From positions 220,081 through 284,080 of the forward strand of contig NZ_JAJGAK010000004.1 of NCBI RefSeq assembly GCF_020866925.1: a DNA stretch of 64,000 nt, in the 5' to 3' direction. Shown in pieces: positions 36,548 to 47,059 of the stretch. Source of the stretch: Noviluteimonas lactosilytica (GTDB taxonomy: Bacteria > Pseudomonadota > Gammaproteobacteria > Xanthomonadales > Xanthomonadaceae). The notes below the pieces were generated by a model that saw only the letters and a program-made list of their open reading frames with translations, was not told where the DNA came from and did no database searches. A program made the translations under genes and the position numbers. Every line of letters begins with the position of its first letter. Within the stretch, counting starts at the first letter, position 1.

Positions 36548-37858
36548 ATGCGGACGGACCCCATCGAGCGCGTGCTGCGTGGCCTGTATTCGGCCGCCCT
36601 GTACGTGTTGCTTCCGATCACGGTGTACCACCTGATCTGGCGTGGGTTCCGCCAGCGCGCGTACTTCCGTCGCTGGCCCGAGCGCTACGGCGTCTACGGC
36701 CGGCCGCAGGACGAGGACGCGCCGCGCGACATCCTGTGGGTCCACGCGGTGTCGGTGGGCGAAGTCAACGCCGCGGCGCCGCTCGTGAACGCGATCCGCC
36801 GCCTGCATCCGCAGCTGCCCCTGCTCGTCACGACGATCACGCCGACGGGCTCGGCGCGCGTGCGCGCGCTGTGGGGCGACGCGGTGCGCCACGTCTACCT
36901 GCCGTACGACCTGCCCGGCGCGGTCGATCGCTTCTTCGAGCATTTCCGCCCGCGCGCGGGGCTGATCCTCGAAACCGAGTTGTGGCCGAACCTGTTGTTC
37001 GGCGCGCGCGACAACGGCGTGCCGACGTACATCCTCAATGCACGCCTGTCGGCGCGTTCGCTGCGCGGTTATCGCGTGCTCGCGCCGCTGATCTCGCGTG
37101 CGCTGCGCACGCTCTGGCGCGTCGGCGCGCAATCGCAGGCCGACGGCGAACGCTTCATCGCACTCGGCGCGCGCGCCGAGCAGGTCGTCGAACTGGGCAA
37201 CCTCAAGTTCGATACGCCGGTGCCGGAAGGCATCGGCGATTTCGTCGCCAAGTTCGTCGCGCAGGCAGGCACGCGGCCGGTGTGGATCGCGGCGAGCACG
37301 CACGAAGGCGAAGAGGAGGCGGTGGTCGACCTGCATCGTCGCCTGCGCGCGCGCTTTCCCGATTTGTTGCTGCTGTGGGCGCCGCGGCATCCGGAACGCT
37401 TCCGCGCAGCCGTCGATCACGCGCATGCGGCGGGGTGGCGCGTGGCGACGCGCAAGCTCACGCGCCTCCCAGGGCCGGGCGACGATGTGTTCATCGTCGA
37501 TACGCTCGGCGAGTTGATCTGCTTCTACGCCTGCGCGCAGGTCGCCTTCGTGGGCGGAAGCCTGCAGGCGATCGGTGGACACAACCTGCTGGAGCCCGCG
37601 GCGGTCGGCACCGCGGCGGTGACCGGTCCGCACCTGCACAACTTCGCCGAGATCGCGCGCCTGATGCAGGACGCGCAGGCGGTGCGCATCGCGAAGGACG
37701 TCGACGAAGTGCACGCGGCCCTCGCCGAATTGCTGGCCGACGAAGCGGCGCGCGCACGCATGGCCGATGCAGGACGACGCCTGGTGGCGGAAGGACGCGG
37801 TGCGCTCGCGCGGAGTCTCGCGATGATCGCGCCGGTGCTGCCCGCGACGCGACGCTGA
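36548..37858 (+). CDS. waaA: 3-deoxy-D-manno-octulosonic acid (Kdo) transferase
   Basis: A 436-residue GT30 enzyme that adds Kdo to lipid IVA at the inner membrane. N-terminal membrane segment LRGLYSAALYVLLPITVYHL, catalytic Glu in ILWVHAVSVGEVNAAAPLV, LLVTTITPTGSARVRALWG, LILETELWPNLLFGARDNGV, and the CMP-Kdo site VFIVDTLGELICFYACAQVA with FVGGSLQAIGGHNLLEPAAV. The length is normal (about 425). It diverges from the lpxL-like gene and converges with the TolC-type gene across a shared terminator. Confidence 0.96.
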   Translation: MRTDPIERVLRGLYSAALYVLLPITVYHLIWRGFRQRAYFRRWPERYGVYGRPQDEDAPRDILWVHAVSVGEVNAAAPLVNAIRRLHPQLPLLVTTITPTGSARVRALWGDAVRHVYLPYDLPGAVDRFFEHFRPRAGLILETELWPNLLFGARDNGVPTYILNARLSARSLRGYRVLAPLISRALRTLWRVGAQSQADGERFIALGARAEQVVELGNLKFDTPVPEGIGDFVAKFVAQAGTRPVWIAASTHEGEEEAVVDLHRRLRARFPDLLLLWAPRHPERFRAAVDHAHAAGWRVATRKLTRLPGPGDDVFIVDTLGELICFYACAQVAFVGGSLQAIGGHNLLEPAAVGTAAVTGPHLHNFAEIARLMQDAQAVRIAKDVDEVHAALAELLADEAARARMADAGRRLVAEGRGALARSLAMIAPVLPATRR

Positions 37859-37866
37859 AACGACGA

Positions 37867-37886
37867 AGCCCGCCTTGCGGCGGGCT
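37867..37886. terminator. Bidirectional hairpin between waaA and the TolC-type gene
   Basis: AGCCCGCC (37867-37874) and GGCGGGCT (37879-37886) form an eight-base perfect stem with a TTGC loop, nine bases after the waaA stop and 26 bases from the converging gene end. U-runs are short on both sides. Confidence 0.6.
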
Positions 37887-37912
37887 CCATTCGAACGCCC
37901 TGCGGCGATCGG

Positions 37913-39316
37913 TTACTGCGTCGGCTGCTGCACCGCGGCCGACACGTTCACCGTCAGGAAGCGGTTGATGCGCTGCACGTCGTCGACGTCCAGCGTGCCC
38001 GCGGCCTGTTCGAGGTTCAGCACGCTCTGCAGGAAGTTGTAACGCGCCAGCGCGAAGGCCTGCTGCGACTGGAACAGGTTGCGCTGGTTGACCAGCACGT
38101 CGAGCACGGTGCGCGTGCCGACCTCGAGGCCGACCTGCGAGGCTTCGTACGCGGCCTTCGCCGACACGACCGCCAGGCGGCGCGCTTCGACTTCGCTCAC
38201 GCCGGCGACGACGGTCTGGTAGGCGTTGCGCGTCGCGCGTTCGAGGTTGCGACGCTGCTGCTCGAGTTCGTCCTGGCGGATGTCGCGCGTTGCGAGCGCC
38301 TGGCGCACGCCCGACTGCGTCGCGCCACCGGCGAAGATCGGCACGTTCAGCGTGAGGCCGACCGACTTCGAGTCGTTCTCGTTGTCGAACGCGGTCTGCG
38401 TGGCGTTGAGGTTGTTCGTCGTGTCGCCGTCGCTCGTCGTGTTGCCGTAGTTGGCGCCGAAGTAGAGCGTCGGGTAGTGGCCCGCACGCGCGGTGCCGAC
38501 ATCCTGCTCGGCCGACTTCACCTGCAGTTCCTTCGCCTTGAGCGCGGGATTGTTGTCGAACGCCATCTTCACCCAGTCGTCTTCGCCGGCGTGTTCGGGC
38601 AGCTGCGGCTGGAAGTCTTCCGGCAGGCCCTTGAGGTCGGCGACCGGGCGACCGGTGATTTCGGCGAGCGCCTGGTAAGCGTCTTCGACGAGGTTGCGCG
38701 CGGTGATGGTGTTGGCGCGCGCGGTGTCGTACTGCGCGCGCGCTTCGTGCACGTCGGTGATTGGAGCGAGACCGACTTCGAGGCGCTTGCTCGCGAAGTC
38801 GAACTGCTTCTGCAGCGCGGTCTCGGCCGATTCGGCGGCGGCGAGGTTTTCCAGCTGCACGAGCACGTTGAAGTACGCGGCGGAGGTGCGCGTGATCAGC
38901 GACGCGCCTTCCGATTCGAGCGTGAAGTCGCTCGCTTCGCTCAGCGCGTTGGCGCTGCGCAGGCGCGTGATGCGCGAGTGGTCGTACACCATCTGCGTGA
39001 GGCTGACGCCGTACTGGCGCGTCGTGGTGTCGGTGCTGGAATCATTGGCGCCGAGCGGCGTGCCGGCGAACACCTGCTGGCCGCTCGAGTCGCTGTTCGA
39101 CTTGTCGTACGTCGCCTGGCCGTTGACCAGCGGCAACAGGCCCGCACGCGCCTGCACCGAGCCTTCCTTCACGAAGAGGCGGTTGGATTCGGCGGCGGAG
39201 AACTGCGGATCGCCGGCGCGTGCCAGCTCGTAAGTCTGAAGCAGGTCTTCGGCGTGCGCAGCCAGCGGCGCGGACAGGGCGAAGGCTAGGGCCAGGACGA
39301 GGGGGCGACGGCTCAT
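37913..39316 (-). CDS. tolC: TolC-family outer-membrane efflux protein
   Basis: About 467 residues from the ATG at 39316, which has AGGA six bases upstream. Signal peptide RRPLVLALAFALSAPLAAHA, then two OEP repeats with long coiled coils: EDLLQTYELARAGDPQFSAA, FDFASKRLEVGLAPITDVHE, GLTLNVPIFAGGATQSGVRQ and QVGLEVGTRTVLDVLVNQRN. This is the type I TolC form that serves type I secretion and tripartite pumps. The RND adaptor and pump genes lie 1.6 kb away on the other strand, a plausible partner. The end (VNVSAAVQQPTQ) is short. Confidence 0.9.
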   Translation of the reverse strand: MSRRPLVLALAFALSAPLAAHAEDLLQTYELARAGDPQFSAAESNRLFVKEGSVQARAGLLPLVNGQATYDKSNSDSSGQQVFAGTPLGANDSSTDTTTRQYGVSLTQMVYDHSRITRLRSANALSEASDFTLESEGASLITRTSAAYFNVLVQLENLAAAESAETALQKQFDFASKRLEVGLAPITDVHEARAQYDTARANTITARNLVEDAYQALAEITGRPVADLKGLPEDFQPQLPEHAGEDDWVKMAFDNNPALKAKELQVKSAEQDVGTARAGHYPTLYFGANYGNTTSDGDTTNNLNATQTAFDNENDSKSVGLTLNVPIFAGGATQSGVRQALATRDIRQDELEQQRRNLERATRNAYQTVVAGVSEVEARRLAVVSAKAAYEASQVGLEVGTRTVLDVLVNQRNLFQSQQAFALARYNFLQSVLNLEQAAGTLDVDDVQRINRFLTVNVSAAVQQPTQ

Positions 39317-39352
39317 GCGGGTTCCTTCCGGATTCAATGCGTGTAAGGGGAA

Positions 39353-40009
39353 TTAGAAATCGAAGCGGGGCGCGGGAGCGGCGCCCACGAGATAGGGCAG
39401 GTCGGTTTCGAACAACGATTCGATACGCGGACCGTTGACGCCGTTGCGCGCCACGACCGCTTCCATCGCCGGCGAAGCGCCGCGGACGATGAACATGCGG
39501 CCTTCGGGGCGCAGCCACTGGAGGAAACGGCCCGGGATCGCATCGACGGCGCCGGTGACGACGATCGCGTCGAAGCGGCGCTCGGTGTTCCAGGCGAAGG
39601 CGTCGGCGACTTCGATCCGCACGTTGACGCCCAGGCCCATCGCATCCAGGCGCGCGCGCGCTTCGTCGGCGAGGTCGGCGTGCAGTTCGATGCTGTGCAC
39701 TTCACGGCCGAGGCGGCCCAGGCACGCGGTGAGGAAGCCGCTGCCGGTGCCGATCTCCAGCACCTCGTCGCCGGCCTGCACGTCGATCGACTGCAGCACG
39801 CGGCCTTCGACCACGGGCTTCATCATCGATTCGCCGTGGGCGAGCGGAAGCGCGACGTCGGCGTACGACAGCGCGCGATGCTGCGACGGGACGAAGGCGT
39901 CGCGCGGAATCGACACCAGCGCGTCGAGGACGCGTGCGTCGAGCACGTCCCACGGTCGAACCTGTTGTTCGACCATCAGTTCGCGGGCCTTGCCGTAATC
40001 CATCGTCAT
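39353..40009 (-). CDS. pcm: Protein-L-isoaspartate O-methyltransferase
   Basis: A 218-residue SAM-dependent methyltransferase repairing isoaspartyl residues. Motifs: YGKARELMVEQQVRPWDVLD, RDAFVPSQHRALSYADVALP, VLEIGTGSGFLTACLGRLG, and GAVDAIPGRFLQWLRPEGRM. It belongs to the Pcm-like group that commonly precedes tolC in Xanthomonadaceae and pseudomonads. It begins upstream of, and is co-directional with, the TolC gene, with a gap of 36 bases, so an operon is likely. The active-site Ser in family members that methylate normally cannot be confirmed by eye. Confidence 0.88.
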   Translation of the reverse strand: MTMDYGKARELMVEQQVRPWDVLDARVLDALVSIPRDAFVPSQHRALSYADVALPLAHGESMMKPVVEGRVLQSIDVQAGDEVLEIGTGSGFLTACLGRLGREVHSIELHADLADEARARLDAMGLGVNVRIEVADAFAWNTERRFDAIVVTGAVDAIPGRFLQWLRPEGRMFIVRGASPAMEAVVARNGVNGPRIESLFETDLPYLVGAAPAPRFDF

Positions 40010-40124
40010 GTCGTTCGTCTCGCGCGGAAAGCCGGATATTTTACGCCCGGCCGGCACAGCATCGCTGTGGTAGCACACTCCAACTCAGTGCCGGAAGTCA
40101 GCGGGCCCATGGTCATGCGGGGGG

Positions 40125-40817
40125 TCAACCCCGGGTCCGGGCCGTGCCGTAGGCGCGCAGGAACATGTCGACCGCACCCTCCAGCTGGGCTTCGGCCTCG
40201 TCCGCGAGCGGGGCGGCCGCGCAGCCGAAGACCACGCGCTGGTGCAGGTCGCCCTTCACCAGGCAGAGGAACTGGGACGCGGCGCGGGGCACATCGTCGA
40301 TGTCCAGTTCGCCCGCGTCGACGTGATGGCGCAGCACGTCGGCCACCATGTCGATCGCGCGCTGCGGCCCGACTTCCCAGGCGCGCTGCGGCATGTCGGT
40401 TTCCACCATCTGCGGCGTGCACATGATGCGGTGCCCGGCCAGCGCGTCGGGATCCATGATCATCGCGAAGAAGGCGCGCGCGATCTGCATCAGGCCGTCG
40501 TGCAGCGGCGCCGCGTCGGCGGCGGCGAACAGCGATTCCGGCAACTGCTGCTCGAAATGCGCCTGCACGGCCGCGGCGAACAACGCTTCCTTGTCGCCGA
40601 AATGACTGTAGACCGTGAGCTTGGAAACGCCGGCGTCGGCGGCGATCTGGTCCATGCTCACGCCTGCGAATCCCTGCGCGACGAACAGGCGCTTGGCCGC
40701 GGCGAGGATCGCGGCGCGCTTGCCGAGGTCCTTGGGACGGCCGGGGCCGGCGGCGCGCTTCTCGGGGAGGCGCATGCCGTCGGCGGATTCGGGTTTGGGA
40801 CGAGGACGCTGCACCAT
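40125..40817 (-). CDS. TetR-family repressor of the RND pump
   Basis: A 230-residue regulator. The helix-turn-helix lies at about residues 50-80: GVSMDQIAADAGVSKLTVYS with HFGDKEALF. The N-terminus is Arg/Pro-rich (PEKRAAGPGRPKDLGKRAAI) and the C-terminal ligand domain reads ARAFFAMIMDPDALAGHRIM, resembling the AcrR/AefR C-terminal type. It diverges from the RND adaptor gene, the classic arrangement for a local repressor released by pump substrates. The intergenic region (88 bases) holds two facing -10 boxes. Confidence 0.88.
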   Translation of the reverse strand: MVQRPRPKPESADGMRLPEKRAAGPGRPKDLGKRAAILAAAKRLFVAQGFAGVSMDQIAADAGVSKLTVYSHFGDKEALFAAAVQAHFEQQLPESLFAAADAAPLHDGLMQIARAFFAMIMDPDALAGHRIMCTPQMVETDMPQRAWEVGPQRAIDMVADVLRHHVDAGELDIDDVPRAASQFLCLVKGDLHQRVVFGCAAAPLADEAEAQLEGAVDMFLRAYGTARTRG

Positions 40818-40823
40818 GGGCCT

Positions 40824-40865
40824 ACTATAACGAAATACTGGACTACGGGGTTCGCTATTTATACT
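40824..40865. promoter_or_regulatory. Divergent tetR / RND pump promoter region
   Basis: A TATAGT box faces left (minus strand, 40829-40824) and a TATACT box faces right (40860-40865). Between them ATAACGAA and TTCGCTAT form an imperfect inverted pair (seven of eight positions). A TetR dimer bound here could block both promoters. This AT-rich patch contrasts with the GC-rich flanks. Confidence 0.4.
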
Positions 40866-40905
40866 CTACCGGCCAGTTCAAAAAGGCCCGGCAACGAGAC
40901 CCCTC

Positions 40906-42063
40906 ATGGAAGCCCAGCGCAGGATGCACCGGCATCCCCCCACCGATCGCCTATTTTTTCGACATGTCTTCGTTTCGCTGGTGCTCGGTGGCGCGCTCGC
41001 GCTGTCGGCGTGCGGGAGTGACGAGAAGCCCGTCGAGGTGCCACGCCCCGCCCTCGTGGTGATCGTGGGCGCAGGCGCCGATGCCGTGCCCAGCGCCTTC
41101 GCCGGCGAAATCCGCGCGCGCGAAGAAAGCCCGCTGTCGTTCCGCATCGGCGGCCAGCTCGTCAGTCGGCACGTCGATGCAGGCGATCGCGTGCGTCGCG
41201 GCCAGGTGCTCGCCGAACTCGATCCCGGCGACGTGCGCCTGCAAGTGGACGCGGCGCGCGCGCAACTCGCCGCGGCCGAAGGCGAACTCGCACGCGCGAC
41301 GTCCGACCAGAAGCGCTACGCCACGCTCGCGAAGGAACAACTCGTCAGCAAGTCGACGCAGGATGCGCAGGACGCGTCGTATACGGCGGCCGCCGGACAG
41401 GCGCGCGCCGCGCGCGCGCAACTCGATGTCGCGCGCAACCAGGCCGACTACTCGCAACTGCGCGCACCGCGCGACGGCGTCATCGCCACGCGTACCGCAG
41501 AAGCAGGACAGACCATCACCGCGGGGCAGGTGGTGTTCACGCTCGCGGGCGATGCGGGTCGCGAAGTCGCGATCGCGTTGCCGGAGTCGCGCATCCGCGA
41601 ATTCCGCGTCGGCCAGCCCGTGCTCGTCGAACTGTGGAGCAAGCCGGGCGAACGCTTGCCGGGCCGCATCCGCGAACTCGCCGCGGCCGCCGATCCGCAG
41701 GCGCGCACATACGCCGCGCGCATCGCGATCGATCCCAACGTCGCCGGTGAAGTCGACCTCGGCCAGAGCGCGCGCGTCTACATCGCCAATTCGCACGCGG
41801 GCGCGCAGGCGCTGCGCCTGCCGCTGTCGGCGTTGCAGCGCGGCACCAACGGCGCGACGACCGTGTGGGTCGTCGATCCGAACACGAATGCACTCAAGCG
41901 CGTGCCGGTGCGCGTCGGCCCGTTCGGCGCCGACTCGGTGCCGGTGTTGTCGGGCCTGCGCGCGGGCGATCGCGTGGTCGCCGCCGGTGGACACCTGTTG
42001 CGCGAAGGCCAGGTCGTGACGCCGGTCGATCGCGACAACCGACCGCTGCCAAAGGCGCGCTGA
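40906..42063 (+). CDS. RND efflux periplasmic adaptor lipoprotein
   Basis: A 385-residue membrane fusion protein. A lipobox (GGALALSACGS) anchors it in the inner membrane. The barrel/lipoyl domain has PLSFRIGGQLVSRHVDAGDR and VRRGQVLAELDPGDVRLQ. A coiled-coil hairpin (LAAAEGELARATSDQKRYAT) is followed by the second lipoyl half LRAPRDGVIATRTAEAGQTI. It links the RND pump encoded one base downstream to a TolC-type channel, with TetR control upstream. Confidence 0.92.
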   Translation: MEAQRRMHRHPPTDRLFFRHVFVSLVLGGALALSACGSDEKPVEVPRPALVVIVGAGADAVPSAFAGEIRAREESPLSFRIGGQLVSRHVDAGDRVRRGQVLAELDPGDVRLQVDAARAQLAAAEGELARATSDQKRYATLAKEQLVSKSTQDAQDASYTAAAGQARAARAQLDVARNQADYSQLRAPRDGVIATRTAEAGQTITAGQVVFTLAGDAGREVAIALPESRIREFRVGQPVLVELWSKPGERLPGRIRELAAAADPQARTYAARIAIDPNVAGEVDLGQSARVYIANSHAGAQALRLPLSALQRGTNGATTVWVVDPNTNALKRVPVRVGPFGADSVPVLSGLRAGDRVVAAGGHLLREGQVVTPVDRDNRPLPKAR

Positions 42064-42064
42064 C

Positions 42065-45000
42065 ATGCGCTTCAATCTCTCCGAATGGGCGCTGCGCAAC
42101 CGCACGCTCGTCGTCTACGCGATGCTCGTGCTCGCGGTGCTCGGCGTCATGAGCTACCGCAGCCTCGGACAATCCGAGGATCCGCCGTTCACGTTCAAGG
42201 CGATGGTCGTGCGCACAGTGTGGCCGGGTGCGACGGCGGAGGAAGTCTCGCGCCAGGTCACCGAGCGCATCGAGAAGGCGCTGATGACGACGGGCAAGTA
42301 CGAGTTCATCCGCTCGTATTCGCGACCGGGCGAATCGCAGGTCATCATGATGGCGCGCGACTCGCTGCCGTCCGACGAAGTGCCGGACCTGTGGTACCAG
42401 GTGCGCAAGAAGATCGGCGACATCGAGCCGACCTTGCCGGAAGGCACGATCGGTCCGTTCTTCAACGACGAGTTCGGCGACACCTTCGGCAACATCTACG
42501 CGCTCACCGGGCCGGGTTTCGACTACGCGGTGATGAAGGACTACGCCGAGCGCATCGAACTCGAACTTCAGCGCATCCCCGACGTCGGCAAGGTCGAACT
42601 GATCGGCCTGCAGGACGAGAAGGTCTGGATCGAGTTGTCGAACACCAAGCTCGCCTCGCTCGGCATTCCGCTCGCGGCCGTGCAGCAGGCGTTGTCGGAA
42701 CAGAACGCGGTGGTGCCGGCCGGCTTCTTCGAGACCGGCAGCGATCGCATCCAGATCCGCGTCACCGGCGCGCTGCGTTCGGTCGACGAGATCCGCGACT
42801 TCCCGGTGCGCGTCGGCGACCGCACGTTCCGCGTCGGCGACATCGCGACGATCGAACGCGGCTTCTCCGATCCGGCCGCGCCGCGCATGCGCTTCATGGG
42901 GCAGGACGCCATCGGCATCGCGGTCGCGATGAAGGACGGCGGCGACATCATCCGCCTCGGCAAGAAACTGGAAGTCGAATTCGCGCGCCTGCAGGGCACG
43001 CTGCCGGTGGGCATGGAACTGCGCAAGGTCTCCGACCAGCCGCACGCGGTGAGCGAATCGGTCGGCGAGTTCGTGAAGGTGCTCGCCGAAGCGGTCGCGA
43101 TCGTGCTGGTGGTGAGCTTCTTCTCGCTGGGTTTCCGCACCGGCCTGGTGGTCGCGGTGTCGATCCCGCTGGTGCTCGCGATGACCTTCGCGGTGATGCA
43201 CTTCTTCGACATCGGCCTGCACAAGATCTCGCTCGGCGCCTTGGTGCTCGCGCTGGGCCTCCTTGTCGACGACGCGATCATCGCGGTCGAGATGATGGCC
43301 ATCAAGATGGAGGAAGGCTTCTCGCGCGTGAAAGCAGCGAGCTTCGCGTGGGACACCACCGCGTTCCCGATGCTGACCGGCACGCTGGTGACGGCGGCGG
43401 GCTTCCTGCCGATCGCGACCGCCGCGTCGAGCACGGGCGAATACACGCGTTCGTTGTTCCAGGTCGTGACGATCGCGCTGGTGGTGTCGTGGATCGCGGC
43501 GGTGTTGTTCATCCCGTATCTCGGCGACAAGCTGCTGCCCGACCTGCACAAGCAGCACAAGGAAGCGCACGATCCGCACGCGACGAAGTTCTACCAGCGC
43601 TTCCGTGGCCTGCTCGACTGGTGCCTGGAACATCGCAAGCTGGTGATCGCCGCGACGGTGGCCACGTTCATCGCATCGCTGCTGCTGTTCCGCTTCGTGC
43701 CGCAGCAGTTCTTCCCCGACTCCACGCGACCGGAGCTGATGGTCGACATGGAACTCGCCGAAGGCTCGTCGCTGCGCTCGACCGAAGCGCAGGCCAAGCG
43801 CCTGGAAGCGCTGCTGAAGAAGCGCGACGACATCGACAGCTTCGTCGCGTACATCGGCACGGGCTCGCCGCGGTTCTACCTGCCGCTCGACCAGCAGCTG
43901 CCTGCCGCGAACTTCACGCAGTTCGTCGTGCGCGCCAACGATGCCGAAGCGCGCGAAGCGTTGCGGACGTGGCTCATCGACGAAGTAGCGCCGCAGTTCC
44001 CGGCGCTGCAGTTGCGCGTGACGCGCCTGGAGAACGGACCGCCGGTGGGCTATCCGATCCAGTTCCGCGTATCGGGCGAACACATCGACCGCGTGCGCGC
44101 GATCGCCAAGCAGGTCGAAGCGAAGGTGCGCGCCAACCCGAACGTCGCCAACGTCAACCTCGACTGGGACGAACCGAGCAAGGTCGTGCGCCTGGAGATC
44201 GACCAGGATCGTGCGCGCGCGCTCGGCGTGAGCACGTCGAACCTGTCGAAGTTCCTCTCGGGTTCGCTGTCCGGCCTGCACGTGAGCACGTATCGCGAAG
44301 GCAACGAGCTGATCGAAATGCTGCTGCGCGGCGCCGACGACGAACGCACGCGCCTGGACCTGCTCGGCAGCCTCGCAGTGCCGACGCAGAACGGCGTGAC
44401 GGTGCCGCTCTCGCAGATCGCCACGCTGCGGTACGTGTTCGAGGACGGCATCATCTGGCACCGCGATCGCCTGCCGACGGTCACCGTGCGCGCGGACATC
44501 CGCAACGAGCTGACGCCGCCGACGGTCGTCGCGCAGATCTTGCCGACGCTGGACGGGATCCGCGCCGAATTGCCCGAAGGCTTCCTGCTGCAAACCGGCG
44601 GCACGGTGGAAGACTCGGCGCGCGGCGAGAACTCGATCAAGGCCGGCATGCCGCTGTTCCTGTTCGTCGTGATCACGCTGTTGATGCTGCAGTTGCGCAG
44701 CTTCTCGCGCACGATGCTGGTGTTGCTGACCGCGCCGCTCGGCATGATCGGCGTGACGCTGTTCCTGCTGGTGTTCCGCGTGCCGTTCGGCTTCGTGGCG
44801 ATGCTCGGCACGATCGCGCTCGCGGGCATGATCATGCGCAACTCGGTGATCCTGGTCGACCAGATCGAACAGGACATCCAGCACGGCAACGATCGCTGGC
44901 ACGCGATCGTCGAGGCGACGGTGCGCCGCTTCCGCCCGATCGTGCTCACCGCGCTCGCGGCGGTGCTCGCGATGATCCCGCTCACGCGTTCGGCGTTCTT

Positions 45001-45166
45001 CGGGCCGATGGCGGTGGCGATCATGGGCGGGCTGATCGTCGCGACGGTGCTGACGTTGTTGTTCCTGCCGGCGTTGTACGCGGCGTGGTTCCGCGTGAAG
45101 CGCGGCGAAGAACCGGTGGCGAATCAGTCGATGTCGGCGCGCGGCCCGGCGACGGGCGAGACGTAA
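42065..45166 (+). CDS. RND multidrug efflux permease
   Basis: A 1033-residue inner-membrane proton-driven pump. It starts [20 protein letters not shown] and has 12 membrane helices, the two large periplasmic loops, and the helix-4 region [20 protein letters not shown] (here [20 protein letters not shown]) with the Asp-Asp relay. A second ACR_tran half is visible at about residues 520-1020 ([20 protein letters not shown]). It belongs to the AcrB-like HAE1/HAE2 superfamily; drug or small-molecule export is likely. The substrate is unknown. Its last 43 bases overlap the 3' end of thrB on the other strand. Confidence 0.93.
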   Translation: MRFNLSEWALRNRTLVVYAMLVLAVLGVMSYRSLGQSEDPPFTFKAMVVRTVWPGATAEEVSRQVTERIEKALMTTGKYEFIRSYSRPGESQVIMMARDSLPSDEVPDLWYQVRKKIGDIEPTLPEGTIGPFFNDEFGDTFGNIYALTGPGFDYAVMKDYAERIELELQRIPDVGKVELIGLQDEKVWIELSNTKLASLGIPLAAVQQALSEQNAVVPAGFFETGSDRIQIRVTGALRSVDEIRDFPVRVGDRTFRVGDIATIERGFSDPAAPRMRFMGQDAIGIAVAMKDGGDIIRLGKKLEVEFARLQGTLPVGMELRKVSDQPHAVSESVGEFVKVLAEAVAIVLVVSFFSLGFRTGLVVAVSIPLVLAMTFAVMHFFDIGLHKISLGALVLALGLLVDDAIIAVEMMAIKMEEGFSRVKAASFAWDTTAFPMLTGTLVTAAGFLPIATAASSTGEYTRSLFQVVTIALVVSWIAAVLFIPYLGDKLLPDLHKQHKEAHDPHATKFYQRFRGLLDWCLEHRKLVIAATVATFIASLLLFRFVPQQFFPDSTRPELMVDMELAEGSSLRSTEAQAKRLEALLKKRDDIDSFVAYIGTGSPRFYLPLDQQLPAANFTQFVVRANDAEAREALRTWLIDEVAPQFPALQLRVTRLENGPPVGYPIQFRVSGEHIDRVRAIAKQVEAKVRANPNVANVNLDWDEPSKVVRLEIDQDRARALGVSTSNLSKFLSGSLSGLHVSTYREGNELIEMLLRGADDERTRLDLLGSLAVPTQNGVTVPLSQIATLRYVFEDGIIWHRDRLPTVTVRADIRNELTPPTVVAQILPTLDGIRAELPEGFLLQTGGTVEDSARGENSIKAGMPLFLFVVITLLMLQLRSFSRTMLVLLTAPLGMIGVTLFLLVFRVPFGFVAMLGTIALAGMIMRNSVILVDQIEQDIQHGNDRWHAIVEATVRRFRPIVLTALAAVLAMIPLTRSAFFGPMAVAIMGGLIVATVLTLLFLPALYAAWFRVKRGEEPVANQSMSARGPATGET

Positions 45167-46056
45167 GCGCGCGAAGCGAACCCCGCGTCGGCGAATGCAG
45201 CCTGCATCGCCGGCGCGGCGGCCTTCGCTTCTGCTTCCGAAGCAAACCACGCGAACACGCTCGGGCCTGCGCCCGACAGGCTCGCGCCGAGCGCGGCGTG
45301 ATCCATCGCCGCAGCCTTCACCTGCGCGAAACCCGGCACGAGCGGCGCGCGACGCGGTTCGACGAGGACATCCTGCAGACCGTCGCGAATGAGCGCGGCG
45401 TCGCCGCGTTCGAGGCCGAGCAGGAACTGCGCGAGTCGCGCGCCATGCGCGACGACGGTCGACAGCGGAAACGGTTCGACGAGCACTTCGCGCGAGCGTC
45501 GGGTTTCCAGCACCTGGTCCGGGTGCACCACGACCGCGTGCAACCACGCCGGCACGCGCAGCGGCATCAGGCGATGCGATGTCGCCAGCGCGACGCCGCC
45601 GATCAGCATCGGCCCGACGTTGTCGCCCTGGTGGCTGCGGCTGGACGCGTACTCGCCTTCCATCGCGAACGGATACAACCCGTCGCGCGAGAGCGGCGCA
45701 TCGAGCAACGCGTTGGCGGCGACGAGCGCGGCGACGCACGATGCGGCAGAACCGCCGAGCCCCGCCCCGATCGGAATGCCCTTGTCGAGCTCGACCTCGA
45801 ATCCGAACGGCAACGCCAGGCCTTCGCGCAACGCACGCAACGCGCGGCCGGCGGTGTTGCGCTCGTCGTCGAACGGAATGATCGAAACGTCGAACGGGCC
45901 GCGCACCGCGGCCACGCGGATCACGGGTTCGTCGATGCGGCGCACCGTCGCGCGATCCTGCAGGCCCGCGATCGCGTGGCCCAGCAGGTCGAAGCCGACC
46001 CCGATGTTGCCGACGCCGGCGGGGGCGTGGGCGGTGATGGCGTCACTGCGGGTCAT
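45124..46056 (-). CDS. thrB: Homoserine kinase
   Basis: A 310-residue GHMP kinase that phosphorylates homoserine for threonine synthesis. It starts [20 protein letters not shown] with [10 protein letters not shown]; the P-loop-like motif is [20 protein letters not shown] and the C-terminal GHMP block [19 protein letters not shown]. The start at 46056 gives the usual length. It overlaps the alpha/beta hydrolase gene by 14 bases at its 5' end and the RND pump gene by 43 bases, antisense, at its 3' end. thrA and thrC are not in this window, although thrABC often cluster. Confidence 0.95.
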   Translation of the reverse strand: MTRSDAITAHAPAGVGNIGVGFDLLGHAIAGLQDRATVRRIDEPVIRVAAVRGPFDVSIIPFDDERNTAGRALRALREGLALPFGFEVELDKGIPIGAGLGGSAASCVAALVAANALLDAPLSRDGLYPFAMEGEYASSRSHQGDNVGPMLIGGVALATSHRLMPLRVPAWLHAVVVHPDQVLETRRSREVLVEPFPLSTVVAHGARLAQFLLGLERGDAALIRDGLQDVLVEPRRAPLVPGFAQVKAAAMDHAALGASLSGAGPSVFAWFASEAEAKAAAPAMQAAFADAGFASRAYVSPVAGPRADID

Positions 46057-47059
46057 CGATTGCGGCCAGGCGGGCGGGGGCTGCGAGAGTATCGAGCAGC
46101 AGGCGCGCGAAATCATCCGGCGCTTCGATGTGCGGGATGTGGCCGACGCCCTCCATCATGCGCAAGGGCGTGCCGGGCACCAGCGATTGCAGGTGCGTGG
46201 CCTGGGCGGGCGGCGTGATCGTGTCGTCGGCGCCCCACAACAGGAACATCGGCACGCCGATGGCGCGGATGCGGTCGGCGTCCATGCTCATGCCGGTCTC
46301 GCGCACGCACGCGAAGTGGTGCGCCCACGCGCCGAGTGCGTTCGAGGCGCCCTGCAACGACGCCGGCTCGCGATACGCGACCATGCGTTGCGGCGTGACC
46401 GCGTCCTTGCGCGCGACGAAGCTGCGCAACAAGGTGCCGCTCCACAGCGGATTCGCGGCGGTCGACGACATGAGCACGTTGCGCACGCGCGGCATCGCGA
46501 GCGCTCGGCAGGCGGCGCTGGAGGCATCGGGCGGTGGCGCGGTCAGGCCAAGCGCCGCATCGACGAGCACGAGACGTTCGACGCGCGCAGGTTCGCGCAA
46601 CGCGAGTTCCAGCGCGGGGCCACCGCCGAACGAATGCCCGACCACCATCGCCCGCTCGATGCCGAAGGCGTCGAGCACGCCACGCAGCCGCGCCGCTTGC
46701 GCCTTGCGCGAGAAGTCGGTGTGCGTCGCCTTGTCCGAGTAACCGAACGGCGGCACGTCCACCGCGATCACCGGCCAGCCCGCGCGCTGCAGCGCGGGAA
46801 TCAGCTCGAACCACGTCCCGCTCCACGCCGCGGTGCCATGCACCAGCAACACCGGCACGCGATCCGCGCGGCCCGGATGCAGTCGCGCGAACACGCGCAC
46901 ACCATCGACGGTCACGATGCGCCCGTCGCGCGGCGCGGACTGCGCGAGGTCGCGACGCTCGTGCACCGACGTGTAGACAACGCTGGCGATCACGTACACG
47001 ACGAGCAACGCGACGAGCGCCACCACGCCGCGCACCAACCAGCGCAGGAGCCGCCGCAT
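46043..47059 (-). CDS. Alpha/beta hydrolase, membrane-anchored
   Basis: A 338-residue protein. An N-terminal signal-anchor ([20 protein letters not shown]) precedes an alpha/beta hydrolase fold: [20 protein letters not shown] (oxyanion region), the nucleophile elbow [16 protein letters not shown], Asp in [12 protein letters not shown], and His in [10 protein letters not shown]. Its substrate cannot be told. The ATG at 47059 touches the stop of the preceding gene (TGATG) and its end overlaps thrB by 14 bases, so it belongs to the tightly packed 45.1-50.7 kb operon. Confidence 0.85.
   Translation of the reverse strand: MRRLLRWLVRGVVALVALLVVYVIASVVYTSVHERRDLAQSAPRDGRIVTVDGVRVFARLHPGRADRVPVLLVHGTAAWSGTWFELIPALQRAGWPVIAVDVPPFGYSDKATHTDFSRKAQAARLRGVLDAFGIERAMVVGHSFGGGPALELALREPARVERLVLVDAALGLTAPPPDASSAACRALAMPRVRNVLMSSTAANPLWSGTLLRSFVARKDAVTPQRMVAYREPASLQGASNALGAWAHHFACVRETGMSMDADRIRAIGVPMFLLWGADDTITPPAQATHLQSLVPGTPLRMMEGVGHIPHIEAPDDFARLLLDTLAAPARLAAIDDPQ

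Noticed and set aside
41894..45739. A 1281-codon open frame on the minus strand
   Set aside because: It lies opposite the RND adaptor and pump genes and is full of Arg/His/Asp runs; a shadow of real coding sequence.
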